From Lihuaxuella thermophila (GTDB taxonomy: Bacteria; Bacillota; Bacilli; Thermoactinomycetales; Thermoactinomycetaceae), in the NCBI RefSeq assembly GCF_900110165.1, contig NZ_FOCQ01000015.1, positions 40,935 through 104,934 on the forward strand: a DNA stretch of 64,000 bases, given 5' to 3'. Below, in pieces: positions 38,355-49,609 of the stretch. Each line of letters begins with the position of its first letter. The first letter of the stretch is position 1. The notes beneath the pieces are model-generated. The model ran no database searches and was not told the DNA's origin. It saw only the letters and a list, made by a program, of their open reading frames with translations. Made by a program: the position numbers and the translations under genes.

Positions 38355-38617
38355 ACGAGCGCACAACTCGCCGTAAAGTACGTGTCGGCAAAGTGGTCAG
38401 CGACAAAATGGATAAAACGATTGTCGTCACTGTGGAAACCTACAAAAAAGATCCCAAGTACGGAAAGCGCGTCAAGTACACCAAGAAATTTAAAGCCCAT
38501 GATGAAGAAAACAGGGCCAAAGTTGGCGATATCGTAAAAATCATGGAAACTCGTCCGCTTTCAAAAGAAAAGCGTTGGCGTCTGGTGGATATCGTGGAAG
38601 AAGCGGTTATCATCTAA
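38351..38617 (+). CDS. rpsQ: 30S ribosomal protein S17
   Basis: S17 is a primary 16S-binding protein with an OB fold. The 88-residue protein has [86 protein letters not shown] lies before the ATG, inside the end of rpmC. Confidence 0.97.
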   Translation: MNERTTRRKVRVGKVVSDKMDKTIVVTVETYKKDPKYGKRVKYTKKFKAHDEENRAKVGDIVKIMETRPLSKEKRWRLVDIVEEAVII

Positions 38618-38657
38618 TTCCATACGCGCGTGAATGACGCTGGAAGGAGGGAAACTG

Positions 38658-39026
38658 ATGATTCAGCCTCAAACTCGTCTTCGTGTGGCAGACAACTCTG
38701 GCGCGAAAGAAGTTATGTGCATCCGTGTACTCGGTGGTTCCAAAAAGGCGACCGCAGGAATCGGGGACATTATTGTCGCTTCGGTCAAACAAGCAACACC
38801 CGGTGGCGTTGTCAAGAAAGGTGATGTAGTGAAATGCGTGGTGGTTCGTACCGTGCGTCCGACCCGCCGTGCGGACGGATCCTACATCCGCTTTGACGAA
38901 AACGCTGCTGTCGTGATTAAAGAAGATAAAAGCCCGCGCGGTACGCGTATTTTTGGCCCAGTTGCCCGTGAACTGCGTGAGCGTGACTTCATGAAAATCA
39001 TCTCTTTGGCACCGGAAGTGCTGTAA
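38658..39026 (+). CDS. rplN: 50S ribosomal protein L14
   Basis: L14 forms inter-subunit bridges. The 122-residue protein begins [28 protein letters not shown] and ends in [16 protein letters not shown]. The ATG at 38658 follows GGAAGGAGGG by 7-8 nt; upstream in-frame codons are leader. Start of the spc-type section. Confidence 0.97.
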   Translation: MIQPQTRLRVADNSGAKEVMCIRVLGGSKKATAGIGDIIVASVKQATPGGVVKKGDVVKCVVVRTVRPTRRADGSYIRFDENAAVVIKEDKSPRGTRIFGPVARELRERDFMKIISLAPEVL

Positions 39027-39075
39027 GGATTCAAATGCGTAAAGATAATCTCCGAGAGATAAGGAGGTGCCGAGC

Positions 39076-39450
39076 ATGTCCGGTAAACAAAACAAAGTGC
39101 ACATCAAAAAGGGAGACATCGTGATCGTCATGCGCGGAAAAGAAGCTCCGTACTTTGAAAACGGCAAAAAAGTTTACACCAAAGGCCGTGTGATCAAAGT
39201 TTTCCCGAAGGAGAACCGCGCACTCGTTGAGGGTGTGAACATGGTGAAAAAACATTCCCGCCCGACCCAGGCCAACCCTCAGGGCGGAATCATTGAGAAA
39301 GAAGCTCCGATTCACATCTCCAACTTGATGATCGAAGACCCGAAAACGAAAGAGCCGACACGGATTGGCTACAAGTTCATCGAGGGGAAAAACGGCGAAC
39401 AGAAGAAAGTCCGTTACGCGAAGAAATCCGGGGAAATCCTCGACAAGTAA
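39076..39450 (+). CDS. rplX: 50S ribosomal protein L24 with an enlarged KOW loop
   Basis: L24 initiates 50S assembly and lies at the tunnel exit. The 124-residue protein is longer than the roughly 103 residues usual in Bacillus. The common KOW loop (V-x-SGKDKGKQG-x type) is replaced by [20 protein letters not shown] (residues 20-39), an insertion of about a dozen residues, and the loop Gly-Lys-Asp-Lys core is lost. The rest is standard ([34 protein letters not shown]). ATG 39076 follows AAGGAGGTG. Confidence 0.95.
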   Translation: MSGKQNKVHIKKGDIVIVMRGKEAPYFENGKKVYTKGRVIKVFPKENRALVEGVNMVKKHSRPTQANPQGGIIEKEAPIHISNLMIEDPKTKEPTRIGYKFIEGKNGEQKKVRYAKKSGEILDK

Positions 39451-39475
39451 TTTGTGAAGAAGGGAGGTTCACCTG

Positions 39476-40021
39476 ATGGCAGCTCGTTTGAAAGAACTCT
39501 ACCTGAACGAAGTTACTCCAGCACTCATGAAAAAGTTCAACTACAAGTCACCGATGCAAGTGCCGAAAATCGAAAAAGTTGTAATCAACATGGGTGTCGG
39601 TGAAGCTGTACAAAATGCGAAAGCATTGGATGGCGCAGTTGAAGACCTGACTGCGATCTCCGGTCAAAAACCGGTGGTTACCCGTGCGAAGAAATCAATC
39701 GCCGGTTTCAAGCTCCGTGAAGGTATGCCGATCGGCGTAAAAGTGACCTTGCGCGGCGAACGGATGTATCATTTCCTCGACAAACTGATGAATGTCGCCC
39801 TGCCTCGGGTGCGCGACTTCCGCGGTGTTTCGCCGAAGTCGTTTGACGGCCGCGGGAACTACACTCTGGGACTCAAAGAACAACTCATCTTCCCGGAAAT
39901 CTCTTATGACAAAATCGACAAAGTGCGCGGGATGGATGTAGTCATCGTAACCACCGCGGATACGGATGAAGAAGCACGCGAGCTTTTGACCCTTATGGGA
40001 ATGCCTTTCCGCAAGCAATGA
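39476..40021 (+). CDS. rplE: 50S ribosomal protein L5
   Basis: L5 binds 5S rRNA and contacts P-site tRNA. The 181-residue protein has [67 protein letters not shown] and ends in [17 protein letters not shown] precedes the ATG. Confidence 0.98.
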   Translation: MAARLKELYLNEVTPALMKKFNYKSPMQVPKIEKVVINMGVGEAVQNAKALDGAVEDLTAISGQKPVVTRAKKSIAGFKLREGMPIGVKVTLRGERMYHFLDKLMNVALPRVRDFRGVSPKSFDGRGNYTLGLKEQLIFPEISYDKIDKVRGMDVVIVTTADTDEEARELLTLMGMPFRKQ

Positions 40022-40056
40022 ACGGATTTTCATTCACTTAAAAAGGAGGGAATCAC

Positions 40057-40242
40057 TTGGCCAAGAAATCGATGATCGTGAAGGCGAAGCGCCCGCAGAA
40101 GTTCAAAGTGCGTGAATATACCCGCTGCGAGCGTTGCGGCCGCCCGCACTCGGTATATCGCAAATTCCGTCTCTGTCGTATTTGTTTCCGTGAATTGGCC
40201 TACAAAGGGCAGATTCCCGGCGTAAAAAAAGCAAGCTGGTAA
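40057..40242 (+). CDS. rpsN: 30S ribosomal protein S14, zinc-binding type
   Basis: This 61-residue S14 starts with TTG after AAGGAGGG. It has two CxxC pairs (C24/C27 and C40/C43), so it is the zinc-dependent form. A zinc-free form, if present, would lie elsewhere. L33 and L36 here are also zinc types. It sits between rplE and rpsH as usual. Confidence 0.97.
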   Translation: MAKKSMIVKAKRPQKFKVREYTRCERCGRPHSVYRKFRLCRICFRELAYKGQIPGVKKASW

Positions 40243-40267
40243 TGATGAATGGAAGGAGGGTTCTCGC

Positions 40268-40666
40268 ATGGTGATGACAGACCCAATTGCTGATATGCTG
40301 ACAAGAATCCGGAACGCCAACATGGTCCGCCATGAGAGCGTAGAGCTTCCTGCTTCGCGTGTGAAACGGGAAATTGCCGAGATTCTGAAGCGCGAGGGTT
40401 TTATCCGGGATGCGGAATACATCGAGGATAACAAACAAGGGATCTTGCGGATCTTCTTAAAATACGGACCGAACAATGAAAGAGTGATCACTGGTCTGAA
40501 ACGGATCAGTAAACCAGGTTTGCGCGTGTATGTCAAGGCTAGTGAAGTTCCCCGTGTGTTGCGCGGATTGGGTATTGCCATTCTGTCTACCAACAAAGGG
40601 ATCATGACAGATAAGGAAGCGCGCCAGCAGAAAGTGGGCGGAGAAGTACTCGCATACATCTGGTAA
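40268..40666 (+). CDS. rpsH: 30S ribosomal protein S8
   Basis: S8 binds central-domain 16S rRNA and, in E. coli, represses the spc operon. The 132-residue protein begins [46 protein letters not shown] and ends with [39 protein letters not shown] precedes the ATG. Confidence 0.98.
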   Translation: MVMTDPIADMLTRIRNANMVRHESVELPASRVKREIAEILKREGFIRDAEYIEDNKQGILRIFLKYGPNNERVITGLKRISKPGLRVYVKASEVPRVLRGLGIAILSTNKGIMTDKEARQQKVGGEVLAYIW

Positions 40667-40692
40667 AACTCTCTTGGATGGAGGTGAATGGA

Positions 40693-41229
40693 ATGTCTCG
40701 TATCGGCAGAAAACCGATTTCTGTACCTAACGGTGTAGAAGTAAAAATCGAAGGAAACAAAGTAACCGTGAAAGGGCCGAAAGGCACCTTAACCCGTGAC
40801 TTCCATCCCGATATCGCCATCAAGCTGGAGAACAATGAAGTGCTTGTGGTACGTCCAAGCGATCACCGCACTCATCGTGCGCTTCACGGTACGACCCGCA
40901 GCTTGATCGCCAACATGATCGAAGGCGTATCCAATGGCTTCTCCAAAACGCTTGAGTTGGTCGGTGTCGGATACCGGGCCAGCAAAAAAGGCAACAACGT
41001 GGTGTTAAACGTCGGTTACTCCCATCCGGTTGAAGTGACTCCGGAAGAGGGAATCGAACTTGAAGTTCCAACTGCCACCCAGATCATCGTTCGTGGCATC
41101 GATAAACAAAAAGTCGGGGCAGTAGCGGCTAACATCCGCTCCATCCGCGAGCCTGAGCCGTACAAAGGCAAAGGGATTAAATACAGCGACGAACGGATCA
41201 GACGCAAGGAAGGTAAAACCGGTAAGTAA
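40693..41229 (+). CDS. rplF: 50S ribosomal protein L6
   Basis: L6 supports the GTPase-associated region. The 178-residue protein begins [33 protein letters not shown] and ends in [25 protein letters not shown]. The ATG at 40693 is 8 nt after a GGAGGTG; an upstream in-frame ATG at 40678 precedes that site. Confidence 0.97.
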   Translation: MSRIGRKPISVPNGVEVKIEGNKVTVKGPKGTLTRDFHPDIAIKLENNEVLVVRPSDHRTHRALHGTTRSLIANMIEGVSNGFSKTLELVGVGYRASKKGNNVVLNVGYSHPVEVTPEEGIELEVPTATQIIVRGIDKQKVGAVAANIRSIREPEPYKGKGIKYSDERIRRKEGKTGK

Positions 41230-41265
41230 ACGAATCGCTTAATATAGAAGGGAGTGAGCTGCACC

Positions 41266-41634
41266 GTGATTCAAAAAGAGGATCGAAACAAAAAGCGCAA
41301 AAAACGCCACTTGCGTGTTCGTAAAAAGCTTTTTGGCACGGCTGAGCGTCCCCGCCTCAATGTTTTCCGTTCTTCGAAAAACATCTATGCCCAGTTGATC
41401 GACGATATGACGGGCACCACTTTGGCATCTGCCTCCACCCTGGATGCTGAATTCAAAGCGAAAGGCATCAGCGGTTCTACTGTGGATGCTGCTCGTCAAG
41501 TAGGCGAAATGATCGCGAAGCGGGCAATGGAAAAAGGTTATAAAGCAGTTGTCTTTGACCGGGGCGGATATCTCTATCATGGTCGAGTGAAAGCATTAGC
41601 CGAAGGAGCACGGGAAGGAGGTCTGGACTTTTGA
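41266..41634 (+). CDS. rplR: 50S ribosomal protein L18
   Basis: L18 binds 5S rRNA. The 122-residue protein is rich in Lys/Arg at the N-terminus and has [42 protein letters not shown] and [31 protein letters not shown] start at 41266 after GGGAGTGA. The stop overlaps the rpsE TTG start. Confidence 0.96.
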   Translation: MIQKEDRNKKRKKRHLRVRKKLFGTAERPRLNVFRSSKNIYAQLIDDMTGTTLASASTLDAEFKAKGISGSTVDAARQVGEMIAKRAMEKGYKAVVFDRGGYLYHGRVKALAEGAREGGLDF

Positions 41635-42149
41635 GCAGACAAGAAAAGCCACGCAAAAAAGATGCTGCGCAGCCTGAGTACATTGAGAAAGTGGTTAACA
41701 TCAACCGCGTAGCAAAAACGGTAAAAGGCGGACGCCGCATGAGTTTCAGCGCCCTTGTCGTTGTCGGTGACGGCAAAGGGAAAGTTGGAGCGGGAATCGG
41801 CAAAGCTGCCGAAGTTCCGGAAGCGATCCGAAAAGGTATTGAAGCCGCGAAAAAGAATATGATTACTGTCCCGCTCATGGGAAGCACCATTCCTCATGAG
41901 ATCATCGGACATTTCGGTGCGGGACGCGTTCTCCTGAAGCCGGCTTCCAAAGGTACGGGTGTTATTGCCGGCGGACCTGTTCGTGACGTGCTGAACGTTG
42001 CCGGTGTTGGTGATATCCTTACCAAGTCTACCGGCTCCAATAATCCGATCAACATGGTTCGTGCGACCCTGGACGGATTACAAAATCTGAAACGTCCTGA
42101 AGACGTTGCCAAACTGCGCGGAAAAAGCGTAGAAGAATTGTTAGGATAA
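41631..42149 (+). CDS. rpsE: 30S ribosomal protein S5
   Basis: S5 lies at the mRNA entry and affects decoding accuracy. The 172-residue protein starts with TTG overlapping the rplR stop; AAGGAGG is upstream. It has [62 protein letters not shown] and the [41 protein letters not shown] segment. Confidence 0.97.
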   Translation: MSRQEKPRKKDAAQPEYIEKVVNINRVAKTVKGGRRMSFSALVVVGDGKGKVGAGIGKAAEVPEAIRKGIEAAKKNMITVPLMGSTIPHEIIGHFGAGRVLLKPASKGTGVIAGGPVRDVLNVAGVGDILTKSTGSNNPINMVRATLDGLQNLKRPEDVAKLRGKSVEELLG

Positions 42150-42162
42150 GGAGGGGATGACC

Positions 42163-42351
42163 GTGGCAAAACAACTGGCGATTACTCTCAAACGGAGTAT
42201 GATTGGCCGTCCGGAAACGCAACGTGTCACCCTGCGCACACTTGGTCTTCGCAAGCGGGAACAGACCGTTCTTCATCAAGATAATCCGGCCATTCGTGGT
42301 ATGATCGAAAAAGTAAAACACCTGGTCGAAGTAAAAGAAGTGAATGAGTAA
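42163..42351 (+). CDS. rpmD: 50S ribosomal protein L30
   Basis: A 62-residue protein with [56 protein letters not shown] start it at GTG 42163, 7 nt after AAGGAGG; the ATG at 42157 is too close to that site. Confidence 0.95.
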   Translation: MAKQLAITLKRSMIGRPETQRVTLRTLGLRKREQTVLHQDNPAIRGMIEKVKHLVEVKEVNE

Positions 42352-42384
42352 TCTGTAGCACATGATGAAGAGGAGGTGCGAAGC

Positions 42385-42825
42385 ATGAAACTTCATGAGT
42401 TAAAACCTGCTCCGGGCTCTCGCCATAAGAGAAAACGCCTGGGCCGCGGAATTTCCGCCGGTCAAGGGAAAACCGCCGGCCGAGGCCATAAAGGGCAAAA
42501 AGCACGTTCCGGCGGCGGCGTACGTCCTGGCTTTGAAGGGGGACAAAACCCGATCTACAGACGTTTGCCCAAACGCGGCTTTACCAACCCGAACCGCGTC
42601 GAGTACGCGATCGTCAATTTGGATGTACTGAACCGGTTTGAGGATGGAAGCGTAGTAACACCGGAACTTCTCGTCGAAACGGGAGTTGTGAAGAACCTCA
42701 AAGGCGGATTGAAAGTGTTGGGCGACGGTGAACTCAACAAAAAACTGACCGTAAAGGCCCATAAATTCTCTCAAAGCGCTGCTGAAAAAATCACCGCCGC
42801 TGGTGGAGCGACGGAGGTAATCTAA
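42385..42825 (+). CDS. rplO: 50S ribosomal protein L15
   Basis: L15 assembles late and contacts many 23S helices. The 146-residue protein has the long basic N-terminal extension [69 protein letters not shown] 42385 follows GAGGAGGTG. Its stop overlaps the secY ATG, typical for rplO-secY. Confidence 0.97.
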   Translation: MKLHELKPAPGSRHKRKRLGRGISAGQGKTAGRGHKGQKARSGGGVRPGFEGGQNPIYRRLPKRGFTNPNRVEYAIVNLDVLNRFEDGSVVTPELLVETGVVKNLKGGLKVLGDGELNKKLTVKAHKFSQSAAEKITAAGGATEVI

Positions 42826-44135
42826 TGATTCGGAACCTGGGCAACATTTTTAAGGTGGAAGATCTTCGTCGTCGCATCCTTTTTACTCTGTTGATGTTAG
42901 TGGTGTTTCGAATCGGAAGCTTTATTCCGGTTCCAAACACCAATGCGGATGTATTGAAGCAGATGATCAATCAATCCGAAGGAATGTTCGGGCTGATTAA
43001 CGCGTTTTCCGGAAATGCGTTCGGCAATTTCTCGATCTTCGCCATGGGGATTATGCCGTATATCACTGCTTCAATTATCGTGCAGCTGTTGACGATGGAT
43101 GTGATCCCCGCCTTTGCCCGCTGGGCGAAAGAGGGGGAATCCGGACGCCGGAAGTTGGCGCAGTTCACGCGTTACTTTACCATCGGACTTGCTATTATCC
43201 AGTCCATCGGTTTGTCGATCGGCTTTAACAATTATTTTGGTGCAGGCGCAGGGTTTGTTACAGATACCAGTTTCTGGGGTTATGCGCTCATCGCCATCAC
43301 TCTTACAGCCGGAACGGCGTTCCTGATGTGGATTGGCGAGCAAATTACCGATAAGGGAATCGGAAACGGCATTTCGATCTTGATATTCGCAGGAATCGTC
43401 GCTGCCATCCCAACGAGTATCGCCCAGATGTATGAGAGCTTGTTTGCCAAAGCCGATCAACAGCTGTTCCTGAGCATCGTCAAAGCTGTCGGCATTCTGC
43501 TCGTCGTGCTGATCGTAATTGTTGGTGTCATTTACATCCAACAGGGCGTCAGAAAAATTCCGGTACAGTACACCAAACGTGTAGTGGGACGTAAGATGTA
43601 CGGTGGGCAATCCACCCACATTCCGCTCAAAGTAAACGCGGCCGGCGTGATTCCGGTGATCTTTGCTCTGTCCCTGCTTTTGTTCCCGCCGACAATCGCC
43701 AATTTCTGGAGAGGGAATCCGGTGGCAGACTGGATCATTGACAACTTCACCTACACGAAGTTCGGCCTTGGAATGGCACTTTATGTCATCCTGATCATCG
43801 GGTTTACTTACTTCTACACGTTTGTGCAGATCAACCCCATTCAACTGGCTGACCAGATGAAGAAAAACGGCGGCTTTATCCCTGGGATTCGCCCAGGTAA
43901 AAACACATCCACCTATATGACCCGGGTGATGAATCGCCTCACGCTGACGGGTGCTCTGTTCCTGGCGGCTGTGTCCATTCTGCCTATCTTCTTCATCGCC
44001 ATCGCTGATTTGCCTCAAAGCGTGCAGATCGGCGGCACATCTCTCTTGATCGTGGTTGGGGTCGCGCTTGAAACGATGAAAACGATCGAAAGTCAGTTGA
44101 TTAAACGTCACTACAAAGGTTTTATGAACAGATAA
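42825..44135 (+). CDS. secY: preprotein translocase subunit SecY
   Basis: SecY is the protein-conducting channel. The 436-residue protein has ten predicted spans, beginning with RILFTLLMLVVFRIGSFIPVP. The plug region, the cytosolic loops (KIPVQYTKRVVGRKMYGGQSTHIPLKVNAAGVIPVIFA) and the C-terminal TMKTIESQLIKRHYKGF are typical. The TAATG overlap with rplO couples translation. Partner SecE is at 11.8 kb. Confidence 0.98.
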   Translation: MIRNLGNIFKVEDLRRRILFTLLMLVVFRIGSFIPVPNTNADVLKQMINQSEGMFGLINAFSGNAFGNFSIFAMGIMPYITASIIVQLLTMDVIPAFARWAKEGESGRRKLAQFTRYFTIGLAIIQSIGLSIGFNNYFGAGAGFVTDTSFWGYALIAITLTAGTAFLMWIGEQITDKGIGNGISILIFAGIVAAIPTSIAQMYESLFAKADQQLFLSIVKAVGILLVVLIVIVGVIYIQQGVRKIPVQYTKRVVGRKMYGGQSTHIPLKVNAAGVIPVIFALSLLLFPPTIANFWRGNPVADWIIDNFTYTKFGLGMALYVILIIGFTYFYTFVQINPIQLADQMKKNGGFIPGIRPGKNTSTYMTRVMNRLTLTGALFLAAVSILPIFFIAIADLPQSVQIGGTSLLIVVGVALETMKTIESQLIKRHYKGFMNR

Positions 44136-44181
44136 TTTTACTTGAAAACCCCGGAGTTTCGGATCCGGGGACTATGCATGA

Positions 44182-45629
<1,448 letters not shown>

Positions 45630-45644
45630 TACAGGTGAAGGGTG

Positions 45645-45959
45645 ATGGACGTGACGGATGTTGACAGTCGACCCCGTCTAGGGCAAATTGTTCGTATTCT
45701 CCGCGGACGAGACGCCGGAAAATATGCGATTGTCATCGGCTTGGAAGAACCCCATTTTGTTTGGTTGGCTGACGGGGACCAGCGCAAGTTTGACCGTCCA
45801 AAAAAGAAAAACGTGAAGCATATCCAGATGACCAATGTGATTTCGGAAGAAGTAGCTGACGTTGTAGAGAATTTCGGTCGTGTGAATAATGCCAAGTTGC
45901 GATACGCCCTGAACCAGTACCTGCTCCAGTGCGGAAAGCTTGAGCAGAAAGGAGAGTGA
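45645..45959 (+). CDS. KOW-domain RNA-binding protein (L14e-like)
   Basis: The roughly 104-residue protein has an N-terminal KOW-type segment ([51 protein letters not shown]). A protein of this kind is encoded between map and infA in B. subtilis (ybzG). It is probably RNA- or ribosome-associated; the precise function is unknown. The ATG at 45645 follows GGTGAAGG closely; a GTG at 45651 is an alternative start. It overlaps nothing but is 4 nt before infA. Confidence 0.8.
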   Translation: MDVTDVDSRPRLGQIVRILRGRDAGKYAIVIGLEEPHFVWLADGDQRKFDRPKKKNVKHIQMTNVISEEVADVVENFGRVNNAKLRYALNQYLLQCGKLEQKGE

Positions 45960-45963
45960 GTCG

Positions 45964-46182
45964 ATGGCCAAAGAAGATGTGATCGAGGTGGAAGGGATTG
46001 TCAGAGAACCCCTGCCGAATGCAATGTTCAGAGTAGAGTTGGAAAATGGTCATGAGGTGCTCGCCCATGTATCCGGAAAAATCCGTATGCACTTTATCCG
46101 GATTTTGCCGGGCGACAAAGTGACTGTTCAGCTCTCACCATACGACTTGACCCGTGGACGGATCACTTATCGTTATAAGTAA
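45964..46182 (+). CDS. infA: translation initiation factor IF-1
   Basis: IF-1 occupies the A site during initiation. The 72-residue OB-fold protein reads [72 protein letters not shown]. Start at ATG 45964, 6 nt after AAAGGAG; upstream codons are leader. Length is standard. Confidence 0.98.
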   Translation: MAKEDVIEVEGIVREPLPNAMFRVELENGHEVLAHVSGKIRMHFIRILPGDKVTVQLSPYDLTRGRITYRYK

Positions 46183-46194
46183 GGGATGGGGTGA

Positions 46195-46368
<174 letters not shown>

Positions 46369-46385
46369 GGACGGGAGGTGTCCGT

Positions 46386-46754
46386 ATGGCACGGATCGAA
46401 GGTGTTGACCTGCCACGTGAAAAGCGGATCGAGGTCGCTCTCACCTACATCTATGGAATTGGTCGTTCTCAATCCAAAAAAATCTTGGAAGCTACCGGGA
46501 TCAACCCGGATACCCGGGTTCGTGACCTGACTGAAGATGAAGTATCCAAACTGCGCAGCTACATCGATAAAAACCTTGTTGTTGAAGGTGATTTGCGCCG
46601 GGAAGTGGCTCTCAACATCAAGCGTTTGATTGAGATCGGTTCTTTTCGTGGAATTCGCCATCGCCGCGGCTTGCCGGTTCGTGGTCAACGTACCAAAACC
46701 AATGCCCGCACCCGCAAAGGACCGCGTCGTACTGTTGCGAACAAGAAAAAATAA
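46386..46754 (+). CDS. rpsM: 30S ribosomal protein S13
   Basis: S13 contacts S19 and the P-site tRNA. The 122-residue protein has the helix-two-turn-helix [44 protein letters not shown] and the basic C-terminal tail [39 protein letters not shown] precedes the ATG. Confidence 0.98.
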   Translation: MARIEGVDLPREKRIEVALTYIYGIGRSQSKKILEATGINPDTRVRDLTEDEVSKLRSYIDKNLVVEGDLRREVALNIKRLIEIGSFRGIRHRRGLPVRGQRTKTNARTRKGPRRTVANKKK

Positions 46755-46775
46755 TGAATGCAAGGAGGGAAAACA

Positions 46776-47171
46776 GTGGCTAAACGTACAACGACTCAGC
46801 GCGTAAAACGTCGTGCCAAAAAGAACGTTGAGCACGGTGTGGTACACATTCGCTCCACTTTTAACAACACCATCATTACGATTACCGACCCGCGCGGAAA
46901 CGCGGTTGCTTGGGCCAGCGCCGGTACCATGGGCTTTAAAGGAAGCCGCAAAAGCACTCCGTTCGCCGCGCAGATGGCAGCAGAACAAGCAGCCAAAACC
47001 GCGATGGAAAACGGCATGAAAACCGTTGAGGTACTGGTTAAAGGACCTGGTGCCGGTCGTGAAGCAGCGATCCGTTCTCTGCAAGCGGCAGGTTTGGAAG
47101 TCAACTTGATCAAAGATGTTACACCGATCCCGCACAATGGTTGCCGCCCGCCGAAACGTCGTCGTGTTTAA
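46776..47171 (+). CDS. rpsK: 30S ribosomal protein S11
   Basis: S11 is at the platform. The 131-residue protein has [57 protein letters not shown] and the C-terminal [34 protein letters not shown] start it at GTG 46776, 7-8 nt after AAGGAGGG; the ORF is open 6 codons upstream. Confidence 0.97.
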   Translation: MAKRTTTQRVKRRAKKNVEHGVVHIRSTFNNTIITITDPRGNAVAWASAGTMGFKGSRKSTPFAAQMAAEQAAKTAMENGMKTVEVLVKGPGAGREAAIRSLQAAGLEVNLIKDVTPIPHNGCRPPKRRRV

Positions 47172-47320
47172 TGACCGTTTTTTGGTTTATCTTGGTTGAA
47201 GTTTGTGTATACTGGATAGGACTGGTCCGTCTGGACCCAATCCATGTTGCACAACGAAGGATCACCAGTTGGTGAGTAATGCCCGGAACGCGACGTTCTG
47301 AAGGAGGGTTTGTGAGCCGT

Positions 47321-48265
47321 ATGATTGAAATCGAAAAGCCGAAGATCGAAGCTGTGGAGATCAGCGAAGATCATCGATACGGAAAATTTGTGGTAGAACC
47401 CTTGGAGCGCGGATACGGCACTACCCTGGGCAACTCTCTGCGCCGTATCCTGTTGTCCTCTTTGCCAGGTGCGGCCGTTACAACCATCCAGATTGATGGG
47501 GTATTGCATGAGTTTTCCACGATTCCTGGTGTAGTGGAGGATACAACTGAAATTATCCTCAATTTGAAGCAGCTGGCGCTGAAAATCCATTCGGATGAAG
47601 AAAAGATCCTGGAGATCGACGTGGAAGGTGCCGGTGAGGTGAAAGCCGCAGACATCCGCGCCGACAGTGATGTTGAAATCCTGAACCCGGATCTTCACAT
47701 CGCCACATTAGCCGAAGGATCTCACCTTCGCATCCGGATGACAGCGAATCGTGGCCGCGGATATGTATCCGCTGAAAGAAACAAACGCCCGGACCAACCG
47801 ATCGGTGTCATTCCCATCGACTCGATCTACACCCCGATTGAGCGGGTTAACTACCATGTCGAAAACACGCGTGTTGGACAAGTTACCAACTACGATAAAC
47901 TCACATTAGAAGTGTGGTCGAACGGAAGTCTGATGCCGGATGAGGCTGTGAGCTTGGGCGCCAAGATTTTGAATGAGCATCTGATGCTGTTCGTCGGGCT
48001 GACCGAAGAGGCCAAAGATGCTGAAATCATGGTGGAAAAAGAAGAGGACAAGAAAGAGAAAGTGATGGAGATGACCATCGAAGAATTGGATCTCTCCGTC
48101 CGCTCTTATAACTGTCTGAAGCGCGCCGGTATCAACACGGTTCAAGAGCTCACGCAAAAGTCCGAAGAAGATATGATGAAAGTTCGTAACTTAGGGCGTA
48201 AATCACTGGAAGAAGTGCAGGAAAAGCTGGCTGAGCTCGGGCTTTCCCTGCGCAAAGATGATTGA
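47321..48265 (+). CDS. rpoA: DNA-directed RNA polymerase subunit alpha
   Basis: RpoA nucleates RNA polymerase assembly. The 314-residue protein has the N-terminal dimerisation domain ([50 protein letters not shown]) and a C-terminal domain that binds UP elements and activators ([56 protein letters not shown]). I start it at ATG 47321 for family length; AAGGAGG is 13 nt upstream, so a GTG at 47312 (4 nt from it) is also possible. The stop region precedes rplQ. Confidence 0.96.
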   Translation: MIEIEKPKIEAVEISEDHRYGKFVVEPLERGYGTTLGNSLRRILLSSLPGAAVTTIQIDGVLHEFSTIPGVVEDTTEIILNLKQLALKIHSDEEKILEIDVEGAGEVKAADIRADSDVEILNPDLHIATLAEGSHLRIRMTANRGRGYVSAERNKRPDQPIGVIPIDSIYTPIERVNYHVENTRVGQVTNYDKLTLEVWSNGSLMPDEAVSLGAKILNEHLMLFVGLTEEAKDAEIMVEKEEDKKEKVMEMTIEELDLSVRSYNCLKRAGINTVQELTQKSEEDMMKVRNLGRKSLEEVQEKLAELGLSLRKDD

Positions 48266-48290
48266 TTTTCGGGTAGAGGAGGGAAATCAG

Positions 48291-48683
48291 ATGGCATATC
48301 AAAAATTAGGGCGTGACAGTGCCGCGCGTAAAGCGATGTTTCGTGATCTCGTAACCGACCTCATCATCAACGAGCGGATCGAAACCACCGAAGCAAAGGC
48401 TAAAGAGGTGCGTTCGATCGCTGAGAAGCTGATCACTCTCGGCAAACGCGGCGATCTGCACGCACGCCGTCAAGCTGCCGCTTATGTACGTACCACTCGT
48501 TCCAACACCGTGAAAGACGGAGAAGAAGTAACGCACAACAAACATGTGGATGCTGTCAAAAAGTTGTTCGATGAAATCGCTCCCCGTTACCAGGAACGCA
48601 ACGGCGGTTATACGCGCATTCTGAAACTGGGCCCGCGCCGCGGTGACGGAGCACCGATGGTTTATTTGGAATTGGTAAAGTAA
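48291..48683 (+). CDS. rplQ: 50S ribosomal protein L17
   Basis: L17 lies at the tunnel exit. The 130-residue protein begins [67 protein letters not shown]. It is about ten residues longer than Bacillus L17; the extra residues seem to fall in the [20 protein letters not shown] segment (about 70-89). ATG 48291 follows GGAGGG. Last gene of the ribosomal superoperon. Confidence 0.96.
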   Translation: MAYQKLGRDSAARKAMFRDLVTDLIINERIETTEAKAKEVRSIAEKLITLGKRGDLHARRQAAAYVRTTRSNTVKDGEEVTHNKHVDAVKKLFDEIAPRYQERNGGYTRILKLGPRRGDGAPMVYLELVK

Positions 48684-48699
48684 GCATATCTGTCTGTTG

Positions 48700-48747
48700 A
48701 AAGGGTGAGGGCAGGATCCGACCGGTCCTGACGTTTACCCTTTTTTC
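48700..48747 (+). terminator. terminator of the ribosomal superoperon
   Basis: AAAGGGT (48700-48706) pairs with ACCCTTT (48737-48743), enclosing a second hairpin (CAGGATC/GGTCCTG), and is followed by TTTTTTCTTTT. The ECF genes follow within 15 nt. Confidence 0.8.
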
Positions 48748-48757
48748 TTTTAAAGGG

Positions 48758-49609
48758 ATGATGAATCCGGTGATTCAGGTTAAGGGAGTATGGTTTCACT
48801 ACCAGCCTGAGGAAGCTCCCAGAAAAGATTGGGCGCTCCAAGACATCAACCTTACCATCATGCCGGGTGAATACGTCAGTGTGATTGGCCCCAATGGTTC
48901 GGGAAAATCGACGCTGTCCCGCCTGCTCAACGGGCTTCTTCTTCCAGTGGAAGGAGAGGTGCGGGTAGGTGGTAGACTGACCGCAAATACGCAAGATTTG
49001 TGGTACATTCGCCAACAGGTAGGATTGGTATTCCAAAACCCGGATAACCAAATCGTTGCTCCAACCGTTCAGGACGATGTCGCCTTCGGCTTGGAGAACC
49101 TGGGGGTTTCCCGGGAGGAAATGAAAGAGCGCATTCGGGATGCTCTGGAAGCAGTGGGGCTTGCCGGAATGGAGCAGAGAGAACCGCATCATCTGTCAGG
49201 GGGACAAAAACAGCGCCTTGCGATTGCCGGCATCCTCGCGATGCAGCCAAAGGTGATCGTATTCGACGAGGCGACTTCCATGCTGGATCCCCAGGGAAGA
49301 AAAGACGTGCTCGGCATCATACGACAGCTCAATGAAAAAGGCACAACCGTGATTCATATCACCCATTCGGCAAACGAAGCTTTTTTAGCTAAACGAGTCA
49401 TCGTGATGGCGGAGGGGCGCATTCAGTTGGATCTGCCTGCTGACGAGCTGTATCCAATAGCGCTGATACTGGAAAAATGGGGGCTGGACGTACCTCTCGC
49501 GGTCCGGCTTCATCACCGGCTGCTCGGGCACGGATGGCATCTGCGGGAGAGAATCACAAGCCTGGAAGATCTGGTGACCGATCTATGGAGATTCTTATCG
49601 AAGGACTAA
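48758..49609 (+). CDS. ecfA1: ECF transporter ATP-binding protein EcfA1
   Basis: One of two ATPases of the energy-coupling factor module that powers vitamin and cofactor uptake. The 283-residue protein has Walker A GPNGSGKST, the VFQNPDNQIVAPTVQDDVAFGLENL Q-loop region, signature LSGGQKQRLAIA and Walker B VIVFDEATSMLD. Two ATG codons (48758, 48761) and a GTG at 48770 compete as starts; AAAGGG lies just upstream. It overlaps ecfA2 by 25 nt. Substrate depends on S components encoded elsewhere. Confidence 0.93.
   Translation: MMNPVIQVKGVWFHYQPEEAPRKDWALQDINLTIMPGEYVSVIGPNGSGKSTLSRLLNGLLLPVEGEVRVGGRLTANTQDLWYIRQQVGLVFQNPDNQIVAPTVQDDVAFGLENLGVSREEMKERIRDALEAVGLAGMEQREPHHLSGGQKQRLAIAGILAMQPKVIVFDEATSMLDPQGRKDVLGIIRQLNEKGTTVIHITHSANEAFLAKRVIVMAEGRIQLDLPADELYPIALILEKWGLDVPLAVRLHHRLLGHGWHLRERITSLEDLVTDLWRFLSKD

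Noticed and set aside
47192..47213. TTGGTT and TATACT as an internal rpoA promoter
   Set aside because: The best spacing is 21 nt from TTGGTT (47181-47186), too long for a normal promoter. rpoA can be read from the superoperon.
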